Made by a program: the position numbers and the translations under genes
Source of the DNA: Cocos nucifera
Taxonomy: Eukaryota > Streptophyta > Magnoliopsida > Arecales > Arecaceae
DNA: 64,000 bases
Direction: 5' to 3'
Assembly (NCBI GenBank): GCA_006176705.1
Contig: QRFJ01000367.1
Coordinates: forward strand, 869,437 to 933,436
Shown: piece by piece, positions 11,807 through 25,400 of the stretch
How positions within the stretch are numbered: the stretch's first letter is position 1
How the letters are laid out: each line of letters opens with the position of its first letter
Notes under the pieces: generated by a model
What the model was told of the DNA's origin: nothing
Database searches by the model: none
The model's input: the letters and a program-made list of their open reading frames with translations, nothing else

Positions 11807-12442
11807 GATTTTGGTACCCATATTGGTTCCATCTTATAGTATCTAGGGTTGGTTCATGGTGCAGATGCTCAGCATGTCCAACGTACTGAGTATCATCAGT
11901 TCACTATTGGTATGGTACTGTGCACTCACTACCTGGTGGTGGGGTCCTGTACAAAGAACCATGGATACAATATTTTGAGATGAAACCTGTGAACTTTTCT
12001 CTCCTCCCCGTCACTTACATGCATTGATTGAGGTCTTTTAGTTGGATCTCTTTGTTGTCAATGATTGTTGAAGCTGACTTTGAGTACTCTGTTGTTGTTT
12101 TTTTCTTTTCCTTTGATGATTGTTGTCAATGATTAGTTGGATCAGATTTTGGTACCCATATTGGTTCCATCTTGGTACAATATCATCAAGGGTTGATTCA
12201 TGGTACAAATGCTCGGCATGTCCAACATACTCAGTCTCATCAGTTCACTACTGGTACGGTACTGTGCACTCGGTGCCTGGTGTTGGGGTCCTGTACAATG
12301 AACCATAGATACAATATCTTGAGATGAAACCTGTGAACCTGTCTTCCCTCCCTGTCGCTTAGATGCATCGATTGAGGTCTTTTAGTTGGATCTCTTTGCT
12401 GTCAATGATTGTTGAAGCTGACTTGAGTACTCTGTTGTTGTT
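11807..12442. repeat. 338-bp direct tandem duplication
   Basis: TTTTGGTACCCATATTGGTT occurs at about 11,809 and 12,147. The next ~300 bp repeat in the same order, with many point changes, down to ACTCTGTTGTTGTT. The copies are about 11,807-12,120 and 12,145-12,442. Both carry GTACGGTACTG/GTATGGTACTG palindrome-like words. The first copy starts some 20 bp outside the Copia 3-bp-adjacent target site. There is no coding signal. Confidence 0.85.
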
Positions 12443-12600
12443 GATTTTTTTTTTTTTTTTTCAAATTTGTACAATGCAAAATAGGTCAGATTTTAACTAA
12501 ATTTTTACCCAGTTCAAATTCTTGATATGATTGTCTTGTTGTTATCATCTCTTGCATATTTGTTTATCGTGAAATTGCTAGTCCTTATCTTCAAATACAG

Positions 12601-14137
12601 AAAACAAGCAATATTAGCAGAAGAATTTGCTATGTCGGAATGTTATAGAAATTTTATGCATAGATCTGCTGAAGCTGTTCTGGTAATGAAGTCCTTGGTA
12701 TGATGTTGTTTTCCATAAAATAATTTCAGCTACCTACCCTCTTTGCTGATATGTTTGTCTTTATTTTTTTGAAAAAGGAACTTTCTTTTATAAATACTCA
12801 TCACTGTTAACATTTACCCTATGTTTTGTAACTCTGCTAGAAACCATGTATATATAATTTTGTTTTCTTGAATGGACCAAGCGAAACAACAAGATTGGGA
12901 CAATATGCCATCAATTACTGGCACTTCTTTGACATCCATTACACTTCTTTCATCTCAACAGGTCAGTACTGGCAAATGGCAAGACAGTGTACCTAGGTAA
13001 AATCACACACTACCACTTTATATAATCCTTTGTGAAGCTCCTTTGCTATTTTGTCGAGCCTGTTTCCTGTCAAGTTTTCCCTGCATCAAGCCTTTTTTCA
13101 TATGCATTCATAATTGACAGGTTTCAAGGCAAAATATAGGGTTTACTTGACAGCTAAATGATTACAAAAATTTTGCCGAGCTTTTGTTTAAAAATATTGA
13201 ATCACTATAAATTTTTATTTTCCTTTCCAGAACTTCTCCCCATTGCTTCTCCTCCTTCCCTATTCGCCTGCCCATATCTTGTCATGTTTTCATGATCATC
13301 GGTTTCCTCTGAAGGATTGCTCTGGTCCTTGTAATTTTAGCATTTTGTTCCTTACATGGGTTTCTATGGTAGGAAATCTGGGTCACTGCATTCGACAAAT
13401 TCCTTGCAATGCACTTTCAGAAGAACCCGACTTTATATAGTGATAAACCGATCTCTCATTACAATCATGCTATCTTATGGAATCTGTTCGATGCTGTAGC
13501 CATTGGTCATATGGGTCATGACCAGGCAACAGGTGCTCATTTGTTCGTATGGGTTACGCAAGACTTTTAAGTTTGACTTCCTATCTATCTAGAATTGTTA
13601 TATTTTCATTTTGATGGTTTGAACTGTACCCAAATGGCAAGCCATGGTTGTGTTCGACAGGAGAAGCTTGACTGTCTATGACCATGCGCTTGCTTTTGTA
13701 TGTCTGTAGCCTCTATGTAATTTTTTCTATTAAAAAAAAAAAAAGAAGTACGGTGGGAATGTGCCTGTCTTTTTTTCTTTTTTTTTTTTGATGTTTACTA
13801 CTGTTGCTGAAAGGGTTTTGAGACTCAAGCCATTTTTTGCGATGATGCATTTGTCACCTTGACAAGCTTCTGGTTTAAATGTGAACCTTATCCGGTTCAT
13901 CTTCTTTTGTTACTCAAGTTTATGCATACCTGCTGGTATTGTTATATTCGTAAAATACAAGTATTTGGTGGTTGTTTGCACAAGAATGTTGGCTTCCGGC
14001 TCTTTTATTTTCTCATGGCAATATTTTTTTTTTTTTTTTTCTGTTTGCAGTTATACGAGGAAAATGATTCAGGGCATCTACTATGCGCACATGGAAGGTT
14101 CATCAGGCTTATAACGGCTGGTTTGGCGAATCCATAA
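12601..14137 (+). other. Candidate exons of an unrecognised host gene
   Basis: Two neighbouring stretches behave like exons with matching phase. 12,601-12,682 follows a CAG acceptor, is open (words EEFAMSECYRNF, RSAEAVL) and ends at CTG|GTAATG. 12,841-12,961 follows a TAG acceptor, stays open for 40 codons (words YNFVFLNGPSETT, YAINYWHFFDIHY) and ends at ACAG|GTCAGT. Downstream, 13,372-13,569 is open in a frame reading EIWVTAFDKFLAM and ends in TAA. 14,051-14,137 follows TTTGCAG and reads LYEENDSGHLLCAHGRF to a stop. I recognise no family, and the links between the last three pieces are unproven. This could also be an old pseudogene. Confidence 0.35.
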
Positions 14138-17100
14138 TCAACCAAACTGTGTTGCCAGTAAATCCTGTGAGTTACACCAATTTTGCTCTTACCACGTGGC
14201 AAGAGAATTGTTCATGCGCACGTAACGAGAGCCCTTGGCATTGCGTATTGCCTTGGTTCGCTGGCCAACTTGTTGTCCATATTCCATTAATCCTAATTTG
14301 TTGATGCTGGATCATACCGTTAATACTGCTGTCGTGGTGCAACAAAAAATTGTGTAATACATCAACAAAAATGTGAAACTGATGATAGGAAACCTCATCA
14401 CATGTTTCGGATTGTAGCTGGGTGTTTGCAGCCTACGCCCTCAAAAAAAATGTTCATCAGCGTCTGGAAAAGTTGATTCAGAAGTAATATTTTTGCTCAG
14501 GTTTCACTCCATAATAATACGAAGTGGATGCTGGAAGCTGAACCCATGGATGCCGTAAAACGACAGCACCATCGGGCATTTTAGTGCATCTCAAACGAGT
14601 CTAGTTTCTTATCTGGTCACCAATCGTACCATCTTATCCAGAAAGATCTCACTATCTACAACGATGATATGTATTCCGAAAGAGTCAGGCTCCAAATTTT
14701 TTTTGCTGCATCGACGCTCACCATTTTGTGCTTCGGCTTTGTAATTGTTTTGTGTTACCCCTCTTTTTCTCAAAAGCTGATGGGATGAAGCGAGCGTGGA
14801 GCCTGTTCTGGCCCTCGTGTCACCACCCACCATGGTGTCCGATTCTCATGCTACTGGATTGCCGTATTTTTTAAATTGACTGTTATGATTTGATGCCAGG
14901 CTGATGGGCCATCTTCTTCTGGTGAAACTATTGGTTGGGCCAGAAAGGTCCACCAGCTTAGCCCTGGGCCAGACTAAAAATAAAGGGACGTGTCTGTGTT
15001 GCTCCAATTTCCTTCTGTTTCTTTCTTTTGAGGGATTATTGCTTACGTTGCGGGCGCCAGCATAGCCGTGCACGCAGCCAATCATGGCTGCTGGTTCCTG
15101 TAATGGTGCACCAAGATATGCACTTGATAAGTAGAGTCTACAGGAACCAACGGATGTTATTGATTGCATGTATGACGATGTGGTGTATGCAATATAGGCA
15201 ATAATTTTTCGTGTATAAGCAATGTCTCTATGGTTAGATTGGTCCACCGCTGAGTTGGTGGACATCTCGTCCCACCAACAACTTTTCCATCTTTCTCTCT
15301 CATCAATTATATACTTCTAAAGTTTCCATGTCATGGGGACGGTCTCCGGCTGCTGCAGCTGCTGTAGTTGGAGACCGAGCAGAGGTCCTGCTGCGAGACA
15401 GTATCTAAATGATGCCCAAATGGATGGTTCTCAATTATTTGGATGCATTCGAGGTGGTCCTTCATGGATGTTCATGATAACCTGACACCACTGGAATTGA
15501 TCAATCGTTGCTCCCACGGTCCTGGATGGATTGTTACCAATCATGGTAGTACCGGTCGGATATGGATCCAATCTGCTCATGCCTGCCAGTGGAACATGTT
15601 AAAGGCGCAGCCGGACTTCTTTCACTTTCACCTTACTTACTGCAGGCTTGCGCGTTTTGTCATTTTTCCTAATCGTTACAGCCACAAGTAGTACTCAAGG
15701 TTTATATCCTATTTCAGCTTTTTATCTTCCATCACTGGCATCTTTTCTAAATAATTTCACGCCATGTTCATTTACGTGACCAAGTCTATTTGCCGTTTGT
15801 CTCCCTCGCACCATCCATCTTATCCTTTTATTATATATATCTTCCAAACAATATCGATCAATGGGTACATTAGCACATTAACGTAATAATGTGTTCTCCG
15901 TAGCTACCATGCCATCCAATTCCTCATGGCCTTACTTGGACCGACAGTCCGATCTTTATCCTTCACCACAAGATTAGACCAGCACCAGTCGGTCTTGTAC
16001 GTTTGCACCGGACTTTGAACTTTTTTGATTTTCTAGCTTACTGGTGGGATCACGCTAAGTTGGAACTTTCTTGTATTTAGAATTATTATGACGTCCAGTG
16101 TAGGATAGAATCGAGTCGAGAGAGGTCATTTTTTTCATTGATAAATTGGGTTTTATCATACCATTCTGGATTAAATACATGTATGAGAATTAGAAAATAA
16201 AATATACGAAAACTTAGAAGGAATATCTGTCCAAAAGAGCCCGCAAAAAGTTCAACATGCAATCCCATCTTCACCACTGGATTAGATCACAGTACCATCG
16301 TAGGAAGGTGGCCAAGGATTCCCGTTGATCATATGGTTGATATTCCTGGGAGGATATATTGAAAAGAGAACAGAATACCCATAGGAGGATATCATTATCT
16401 ATACATTGGTAAGGGCCAATCATACCATGGATAAGCTTCCCGTACGTTCCATCCTTTTCCATGCCGAGACCACATGCATGCAACAACTTCTGGACAAAAA
16501 CATCACTCACCTTATCCTTCCTACCTAATTATTTAAATTCCATATGCCAACCATTCATCCATCTACTCTTCCCTCCTCCTTGTTAATATCTTCTTCTTCT
16601 TCTTCTTCTTTCCTGACTGATATAATAATTGCAAGTCGTCTTCCTCAAGCAAAAGATTCTACATAACTTTCTCTCCTATGCATGGAAGTGGGAGGCAGTC
16701 CAATTTCAGGAATTGAAAATACCCTATTGATTCCTAAGATATATGAAAATCTCATGCAGTGGATGATGGCTTATACCTTTTTCACAAGACAGCAGATAAA
16801 GGTGGGGGACAAATGGTGGAATATTTAAGATGTTAATGATGATGGGACTCTTATTTGGTCCTATCCAATCAACCTCCAAGCAATTTGGTTTTCTAGTCAA
16901 TTGACTACATCTTCCCTCCCCCACCTCAACTTCCTTAACTTTATAATACATATTACCAATATTTTTGTAAGACCTTGCGTGGAGCATCTGTCTGCCAATA
17001 CCCATCAAGTCCTCCGCCATCCATAGACACAACCACAAAATATAATAATACTGTCAGTGGGCCTTTTGTCAAAGCTACATGGATGGTTTTATTCGGTTGG

Positions 17101-17901
17101 AGGTATTCTCATATAGAAAAATAAATTTTATATCAAATTATTATATTTAATATAAAAAATTATAAGAAAGAGATGGTAAAAAAAATTAATAGGTCTCATG
17201 CTTATTTTTTGGAAAGAGGAGGTAAAATAAATATCATGGATAGATTGATATTTGATAAATTTTTGAGTAATGGTAATTCATACTTTTGACAAAAATATCT
17301 TCAATAAAATTACAAATAAAATTAGTGAATTTATTCTGATATCTTTTCATTTTTATGTAATAAATTTTTTTTATAAAAAAATTAAGATGAAGATGGCATT
17401 ATGTAAAGGACTATATAATTATAGTTATTATATAAAAACTAATTAGAGATGATAATGCTATCCTAGTATTAAAATTATTATTTTATGTTATAGGGTATAT
17501 TAGTAAATTTTGTCAATTCTTATATAGAATTATCTCCAACCAAATGTAGTAATCTTTTTTTAGCATTATTTTTTAAAGTAATATTTCTATCAATCAAATA
17601 TAGTAAAAATTATTTTTCTTTATAATTATATTTTTAAATAAATGATTTCCACATATCATTGGATTATCCCATAATTTAACATATCTTATCCAAACGTACC
17701 CTCAAGGTAACCTTAAAGTGTTAGAATTACCCCACCTGTAAACAAAGATTAGTTGAAACTTGAAACAGTTGATCTTTGATGAGGTATTGACAAAGCTTCG
17801 TACATGTGAGGTTCATCCTCGTTAGACCTGAAGAATTCCAACACATATATTCTACCGCAGAAATTTCATAACTGATTTCAATGTGAAGATTGACTATTAC
17901 C

Positions 17902-17937
<36 letters not shown>

Positions 17938-20670
17938 CAAACCTCCTCTCAACAAGAGCTAAACCCAATTCAAACATTCTATGAAAATATACAACCACAA
18001 GTGCTGGTTATTTTAGAGTTCTTTCTTTAAATAGCATTAGATATACTTAAAATGTAGCAGTCCTAACCACAGGCCTGATTAAATGTTTCAGGAAATCTAT
18101 TGCTGTTCTTGTTTAGAGCGTAATCCTTTATTAGAAACATAATTTCTATTGAAAATTAGTTTACATGCCCATACTGTGGTCATTTAGAGGAAAAAAAGCA
18201 ATGAACAAAATAAAAGGTAGAGAGAGAGAGAGAGAGAGATAAAGGGGATCAAATTTTAGAGATTAGGTGCCAAATAATATGACCAAGACTAGAGAGAAAT
18301 CACACAAGATACATGGTGTGAGAGAAACCCAGAGGGATAAGGATTGGTTGTTGCAAATAGGTTGAGCATTTCACCAGGGCATTGTTGTCAATCATACATA
18401 TGACAACATGTCATTGCAAAATTGGTTTCTTACTATAGTCCATGAAAAAAAAAATAGTGATACTCTATAAAGTAAAAAATGACAAATTTATAAATTATGA
18501 AATTATGATATAAATACACAAAAGTATGCAACGGTTAAAAAATCTTTGAAATAAATGCAAATAAATACTATAAAATTCAAGTTAAAATTAAGTTTAAAAA
18601 TTAAAAATAATAATTTTAGTATGCAACCTTCTACTTTAGAGGTGATCATGGAAGAAATCAAATCTCAAATTGGGCTTAACTCTCTTATTTTCAAGTTTTC
18701 TTAACTTAAGCCTAAAATTTGATGGAAGTTCAACATCATGTCCTTACATTTAAAAAGCAAATAAGAAATTCTAATATCTAGCTTGGCCCATTGACATCCT
18801 CTTGTATGTGCACTTAAGAGTGTGTGAGTATATCTGTGCTTATAGTATAATAAAATTATGTTATATGAGGGAGTCATCATGCATATCTTTTCTTTTTTAT
18901 ATAATTCTATTTTTCTTAGAATATATTATTTTCTAACCAAGCCAATTAAAGTTAGTTTTGTGTATAAAGGTTTATTAATAGCTTAACTAAATTTGGATAG
19001 ATCCTTGAATTGCTGATATTTACTTATAATTTTATCGACATTGTGTATAATCTCTTACCCATAACTCCATTATAATTATGTGAAAAACTATGTTACAAGT
19101 TTTTGACTAGATCTAGAATTGTGGTTTATAAATCTATTTTTGGATGAGAACAATGTGATTGGTGGTATTGTTATAGCTTTCATGGAATATAAGTAATTAT
19201 TTTCAAGTTGAACGATTATCATGTAGAAATATCTATACATGGAGTGTCCAATAGAGTTTTAGTATGAGAATGATGGTGTTTGGCTAGCCATGAATTACAT
19301 GCCAAGTTGATGCTGAGTGTAGATTCTATGTAGTTTTTAAATAATAATAATATCTTAAATGCCTCAAGGTGTTACAAATTGCCATTATCAATTTTTTTTT
19401 TCTAAATATTCTTTAATGGAGAAAGAAAAGGCATTGCTTTGTTTATTAGATTTAAATGATCATTAGAGATCTGTGTTATCAACTTTTGTGCTCTAGAATT
19501 GTTTCCTTAAAATTTATTGTCAAAAATTAATAGTATTTTTATTATTTTCCTTCCCCATTTTTATATACTAATGGTTTATCCATTAAAATATTAATTGGAA
19601 TGTACCACTGCAACTTATTTGTAGTGAGCCTCATGCAATGATAAGCTGGTAATGATCTAAATATATATTGTAGATGCACATGCTAACCAAGTTGTATGAA
19701 TTTTTGAACATTTTGCTACTTGAAAGATTTAATAAGTTTAAATGAGTAAGGTCTACATCTAATATCTCCCTTATATGCCATCTAAAATTAGCAATATTAC
19801 TGTATTAAGTTACATAAGGGTTCCGTCAAAACCCTATATAGAAAATATTTTTCATATATCTAAAATTAAGGGATTTTCTTTATCTAAGGTTTTTTTTTTT
19901 TTGTACTTGTCTTATTTTTCATAATGGCTTGTCCTTAAGGATGGTATCACTAAATAGCCTTTTTGGTTAAAAAAAGATATTATATTACTTTTTAGATCCA
20001 ATAAAAATTTATATCGGACATAATATATTATCTTTTTATATTATATTTATGATTTATTTAGAGGATTGCCCAATCCAAAAGATCAACCATAGCATACCAT
20101 TAAATTTTGTTTTATTATAGGCGTGATGCAATTAAAAGTTGATGATATCACATCAAAATATGTTGAATCTTCTATAAAAAGTATAGAAATTTGTAAAATT
20201 TTTATCATATCCGCATCTAATAGAATACAAGGAATGAGAATTACATCTGATCTCCATTTGATCGGATATAACAATATTCCACATATCATCCTCCAGCACC
20301 TTTTTAAAACATCTATAATTTGCTAAATCTAAAAAAATACAAAGAAAAATATATTTTGCATGTTCTCTATTTAGTTGATAGCTTAGTGTAATGGGCAACT
20401 AGCGGTGATCTTGGCATGTCTCTGACGGTGCAATTTACATTCTACATCGCCTAAATTGCAGGAATTTGCAACATTTTCATCATATCCAAGTGTTAGCAAG
20501 CTAAAATGGCAAGATGCATACACATTCCGCTCTCTCTATCTCACCATTTAATTAAAACTAGCAATCCCTCCATATCAGGTTGGAGCTAATCCCTATCCAA
20601 TAGAATGGCCACCCGTATTTACGGCTTTAGACCGTCCATCCACGCCCTTGATACTGATCTCCCTCAATAA
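14138..20670. other. Long AT-rich spacer
   Basis: No supported gene. It includes an AT dinucleotide run (about 17,905-17,935) and a GA run (about 18,219-18,240). The AT-rich block at about 17,085-17,705 partly resembles 58,000-58,230 (shared words like CCAACCAAAT, ATTATTTTTTAAA and TTTATTTTTCTT) and may be an old small transposon family. The short open frames are unconvincing. Confidence 0.5.
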
Positions 20671-20671
20671 G

Positions 20672-20931
20672 CAACCCTAAAACTTGTACAAGATCATCCC
20701 TTTCTCCAGCAGCGGCTGCAGCAGCAGCAGGAGGAGGAGGAGGGATCGCCTTTTGATGACATGTACTCCATCTCGGATCCTTTCCGTGCCGCCACGGAGC
20801 GCAGCAAACCAAGCAACACCCCTATGGACCTGTCCCCCCTCTGCCCTTGTTGTTCACGGAGCGTGCGAGGCACGAGTGTCACCAACTTGTGGCAGAAGCC
20901 ATCCAAAAAATATGAACCCGAATTAGCTTAG
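20672..20931 (+). other. Unrecognised open frame, possible gene fragment
   Basis: An 86-codon open frame has gene-like composition: a Gln run, then four Glu, then GSPFDDMYSISDPF and a Cys-rich word CPCCSRS, ending before a TAG at 20,929. No ATG precedes the Gln/Glu part; the first Met is at 20,761. It could be an exon or remnant upstream of the OXS3-like gene, or chance coding in a GC-richer promoter region. I recognise no family. Confidence 0.2.
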
Positions 20932-21083
20932 AAAACTTTGAACGGCTGAATCAACGGGTACCAAATGATGTCCATGATCTCGCATTTCACGCTGATAAAC
21001 GGTCGGGATATGGTGTACAAGAGAGAGAAACAGACAAAGATATACATTGAGAGAGAGGGGGGGGGGGGGGGGGGGTGTGCGGT

Positions 21084-21090
21084 TTTATAA
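21084..21090 (+). promoter_or_regulatory. TATA box of the OXS3-like gene
   Basis: TTTATAA lies nine bases after a 19-base G run (21,057-21,075), which follows GA repeats. It is about 330 bp before the chosen ATG, giving a leader of roughly 300 nt. An in-frame ATG at 21,075 lies upstream of this box and so should not be transcribed. That decides the start at 21,417. Confidence 0.55.
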
Positions 21091-21416
21091 GGGCCCCGTC
21101 CACCGTCGCAAAGGATGACACGTTTACGAGCCCACGGGAACGTGTCAAAGCCCGTCGCTACGAGCGGTCGTCTGCTTCCATTTCCCTCACTCCCTTCTCC
21201 CTCGTTTCTTCGTTCTCTCCCCCTATCTCGCTTGAAAGAAGGAAGAAAGAAAAAATTAAGCCCAGGAGAGCATGGCCATCACCGTGCGTTAGGTTGGGCC
21301 CCTGGAGCAGCCACCGCCCCCTTATCCTGTCCCCTCCTTCGCCCGCCAGCGGTCCGATTGATGACTGGGGAGCTGGGGCGGAGGACGGGAGGAACGAGGG
21401 GCGGAGGACGGGAGGG

Positions 21417-22417
21417 ATGTCTCTGGTTTTCGCGGGCGTCGAGGTGGTCGGGGGGGCCACGGTGGGGCTGAAGGACCACGTTAGCCTCCCGATGTACCTG
21501 CAGCAACGGCAGCACGGAGACAATAACAGCAGCGGCAGCAGCAGCAACAAAGGGAAGGAGAAGGAGAGGAATGGGTTCTTTATAGAGGAGAAGGTGAAGG
21601 AGGAGTCCTCCGAGTCCTCTTCCATCGGATTCCGGTCGTCCGATTCGTCGTCGGTGAAGGACGGCGAGGAAGAGGAGGTCCAGAGCAAGGCAAAGGATGG
21701 GGCTCTCGGCTCCTTGGATTCCTTGGAGGAGTCCCTTCCCATCAAGTCAGTGATTCCTTTCTTTTTCCTTTATTATTTTTTTTTATAAAAAAATCGTTTT
21801 GACCTCGATCCATCAGCCAGAAATCTTTTTATATAATTATAGATGTTTCTTTAGTAGATTTATCATGCACTTAGAATTGTTGCTTGTTTTGTTTTCTTTC
21901 TACAAATTTTTTAATTTTTGGGTGTTGATCGATTTTGGAGTAAAGATCTTGATCGACAAACAAATAAATGTTCTTTAAGAAAATAATAAACGAAAGAAAA
22001 TTCTAAAGAAGATTTTGATGCATGATGGCATTAATTCCTTTTAATTTTGATAGAAGAGGGCTGTCCAATTACTTTTCCGGGAAATCAAAATCTTTTGCAA
22101 GCCTGGCGGATATGGCCGCCGCTACCACGAGAGACCTCGCGAAGCCGGAAAATCCCTTCAACAAAAGAAGGAGACTGCTGATGGCTTCCAAAACAAGAAG
22201 CGCTTCCTACGCTTCACTCGTTACATCTTTGCCGCCCCTTCACATCACGGAGGAAAAAGAGGAGGAGGACGAGGAAGGAGACCAGACGAATAGTGGAGAG
22301 ACATCGACATCCACATTGGCTCCCCTTCCACCCCATGGCAAAAGCAATGAAAGAAAGATCAAGAAGGCTTTTAGATCCCCTAGGTCCTTCTCCCTTTCTG
22401 ATCTCCAAAACGTTTAG
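21417..22417 (+). CDS. OXIDATIVE STRESS 3-like protein, two exons
   Basis: Exon 1 is 21,417-21,745 and exon 2 is 22,054-22,417; the intron is 308 bp (AA|GTCAGT...GATAG|AAGAGG). The 230-residue product begins MSLVFAGVEVV and has LKDHVSLPMYLQ at 18-29. Next come a Ser-rich SSSIGFRSSDSSS at 67-79, an acidic stretch, and the family core across the junction: RGLSNYFSGKSKSFASLADM (111-130) and DLAKPENPFNKRRR (137-150). It ends RSPRSFSLSDLQNV. These are the hallmarks of the plant OXS3/O3L family, small nuclear, chromatin-associated proteins linked to tolerance of oxidative and heavy-metal stress. That role is family knowledge, not shown here. There is no signal peptide or membrane segment. The gene looks intact, and the splice phase agrees exactly across the conserved core. 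Confidence 0.9.
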
Positions 22418-25400
22418 TTCTTCTCTTATCGGCATGATGATGGTGATATTATATATAAAGTCTAAGCATAATATGGTGGTAATATAAGTTGCTTATGTTT
22501 CCTGATCTTTCTTAGCTTTTTTATATATAGAGAATAATAATAATATATAATGAGTTCTTAGTGAAATATATATCGACCGGTGCAACCTGACTTGAAAAGA
22601 AGAAGGCTTGCTCTGTTTGCTCTAATTCTGGATTATTAGGAGTTTCTATTGCTTTGTGAGGAGAGGACAAGGGAAGACATGGGGCTTAAGCTTTGAAATC
22701 TTTTGAGATCCTTTGCTTTTATCGTCTGTCTTGTTGTCGTTGGCAGTGTAGTAAATTATTGGATGAGATAAGGTTTAAAGGGCCGGAGGGACCACTGCAA
22801 TGTACATGTATGTCGTGGTGATCTTATCCTTTTGCACCAGACCACTAAAATATGCTCGAATCGTACGCTTACCTGTTTGTCTTTCTTTATTTAACCTTAA
22901 ATAAATCAGCCTACTTGCCTTTCCAAGGTCCAATGAGAAGGGTAGGATACAACGAGACCCGACATTGGAAGGGGATTAAAGATTAGCAATAAAAAAAAGA
23001 AAAAGAAAAAAGGCATATGACCCCATGACAAGACTCGAGTTTGAGAAAAAAAGCCGTTTCACATGGAATTTAATTAACTTCGTTCTATGTTGCAAGACAT
23101 CTGGTTAATTATTTTTTATGCGTGGATCGCAAGAAGCCTAGCAGTTGTGGAAGAAGTTGGATGGTGCTTTTATCTAATGATGTCATGAGGAGAACTAGGC
23201 AGCGAGAAATTTGGATGCTAGCTTGGTCGCTAATTAGTTTTTTCTTAATTAATTAATTATGAGATTACATTTATTTACCATCAATTTTGACTTTCGCGTT
23301 ATTTACCGGCAGTTGATGACCGAGTTTGGTTTTTGCAAACTTCTGGTCGTTGGTGAGTGGCAGAAGTTGAAGTACACCCAATTTCTTATTTTCCATACTG
23401 TTTCTTTCCTTATTTTCTAAGATTTGGCAGTATCAAGCAGAACAAAAAGATTAAAATTATTGTAGTAATCTGACAAGGCGAATCATAAGCTTTTCAATAT
23501 GTATTGAGCTAATATTGCATATAATCAACACGTGAGAACCTGCCAAACAGTTTCGACCAAATCCTGAAGAAAGATCCAAAATGCTGTTTGATGCGTCTGC
23601 ATGGTATTAGGAAGTGTTGGACGCAATCTATGTGCTCAGTTTGTTTCGACCAAATCCTGAAGAAAGATCCAAAATGCTGTTTGATAAGTCTGCATAGAAT
23701 AAGAAAGTGTTAGATGCAATCTTTGTGCTCAGCTCTAAACCGTGCGCAGTATTTATAGTGCGTTTTTATATGCAGATCAAGGTTACATCCATCTTTCTTT
23801 ATAAATACAATCAATCATCCATAAAAAATAGTATTTTTTTAAATATATCTGGGAACCAATCATGGTTGATGTGGTAGTCTGGTCTATAAAAGCTCACCAT
23901 GTGGCTGGAATAAAAGCAGGCAGAGATATTTAAATTTCAAATTCTCTTCGGTTAGCATCTATTAGAGCTCGCCCTGTGATTGTAAATGGGTGAAGCATGC
24001 GAGCGAGATGTTTAGGTGAATTATATGGGTAACATGCATGATTTACTTGGCTCCGGATGCCAACCTTGTCTAAATAAACCACATCCGAAAGGATCAGATC
24101 CAACATAGGAGCTCTTGTTTGAGCACCATCACCATCATCCAACTATTCTTCCTTGGCTCGGAGCGGACCTCTCCAATAACCTTATTGGCTCGGTGCTTAA
24201 GATTGGACCAGATTCCAGTCGCAACCTTTTTTATTTTTTTATTTTTTCTATTTTTGTTTCGTTCTTTATATGTTTTATAATTATACGGTCCTTAAAATTT
24301 GACGAAAAACTTAGCCTTCGTTTAGAAGGATAATATAATTAAACGAACATAATAAGTGATCGAATTAGTATCTGGAAAAATATGATCGTGTCAAAGTGTC
24401 AACTCCATGAAGCAACGGTCGCAATGGCTACTCCCACAAAAGCCAGGGGACTGGTCATTGTTTTGAAGTCTCCCATGGGGTTATAAGCCAAAAAGGAAGG
24501 TCCAAGGCACAAGCACGAGAGGGGACATTTCCGAGAAATCATTAGTTACTGCTATCCAGCATTTCTCGTTCCGGATAGCGGGATAGGGTGCGTGGGGGAT
24601 ATCTCTTTTTCTATTTTTTCTTTTCTTCCTATCTTATTATTTTTAAATCCATGGTGGGTTGCAGCGGGAAAAAAAAAAAGCTTCTACAAGGCTGGTTGTG
24701 CAGGTGCCAGGGGTCATCCATGTAAGCCGTCCGATAGGTTCGACCTTTCGGATTGGCAACGGGGTGATGTTGGAGCAGGTTGCCTTGGGGCCCCATAAGC
24801 CTTGGGGTGGGTTAAACCTGTTATTCCAAGTTACGGTGGCCTAGTCTTGTCTCCCTTATCCAGGGACTAGATTGGGTGGTTGTTTGGACCGTCCAACTAA
24901 TTCTGGATAACGTCTTGGACAAGCAAAGCGAAACCATCGAACCATGTCTCAGCGCTGGCGATTGCAAGTTCCATGACCGGTTGGATGTTTCTATCAAGAG
25001 CTGTAGAAGCTTATGCTGGATGTATGCAATAATAATTATACCGGATGTCACTCATCTAAACGTATAGATGTTTGGATACGCTAGTTGTAGTAATGCGGAT
25101 TGGCTTATCAACGTCCATAGCAAAATTAGTTGGACTACAGGTGCTATAGTTGATTAGGTGGATTCAAAATACCGAACAACGATGGTATGATGATGATTAT
25201 CCATATGATCTATTAGCTCATTTTGATGCCCTTGTTCGTGGTTCCTTGGCCGCCCCTCGTCATGGTATCCCGGAAAATTGGTGGTCGCCGATTATGTTCT
25301 ACTTTATGATCGAGCATAGATGCATGCATGCATGCATGCATGCACGCACGCCTGCCTGCCAAAAGCGCCCAGAGTGTCATGTGACATACATATTTATATT

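Noticed and set aside
21075..21416. N-terminal extension of the OXS3-like protein by 114 residues
   Set aside because: The extra part has no family similarity that I can see, is GC-rich leader-like sequence, and its ATG lies upstream of the TATA box.
21158..21745. 195-codon minus-strand frame opposite the OXS3-like exon 1
   Set aside because: It mirrors a GC- and Ser-codon-rich coding exon on the other strand, whose conserved motifs and splice phase are convincing.
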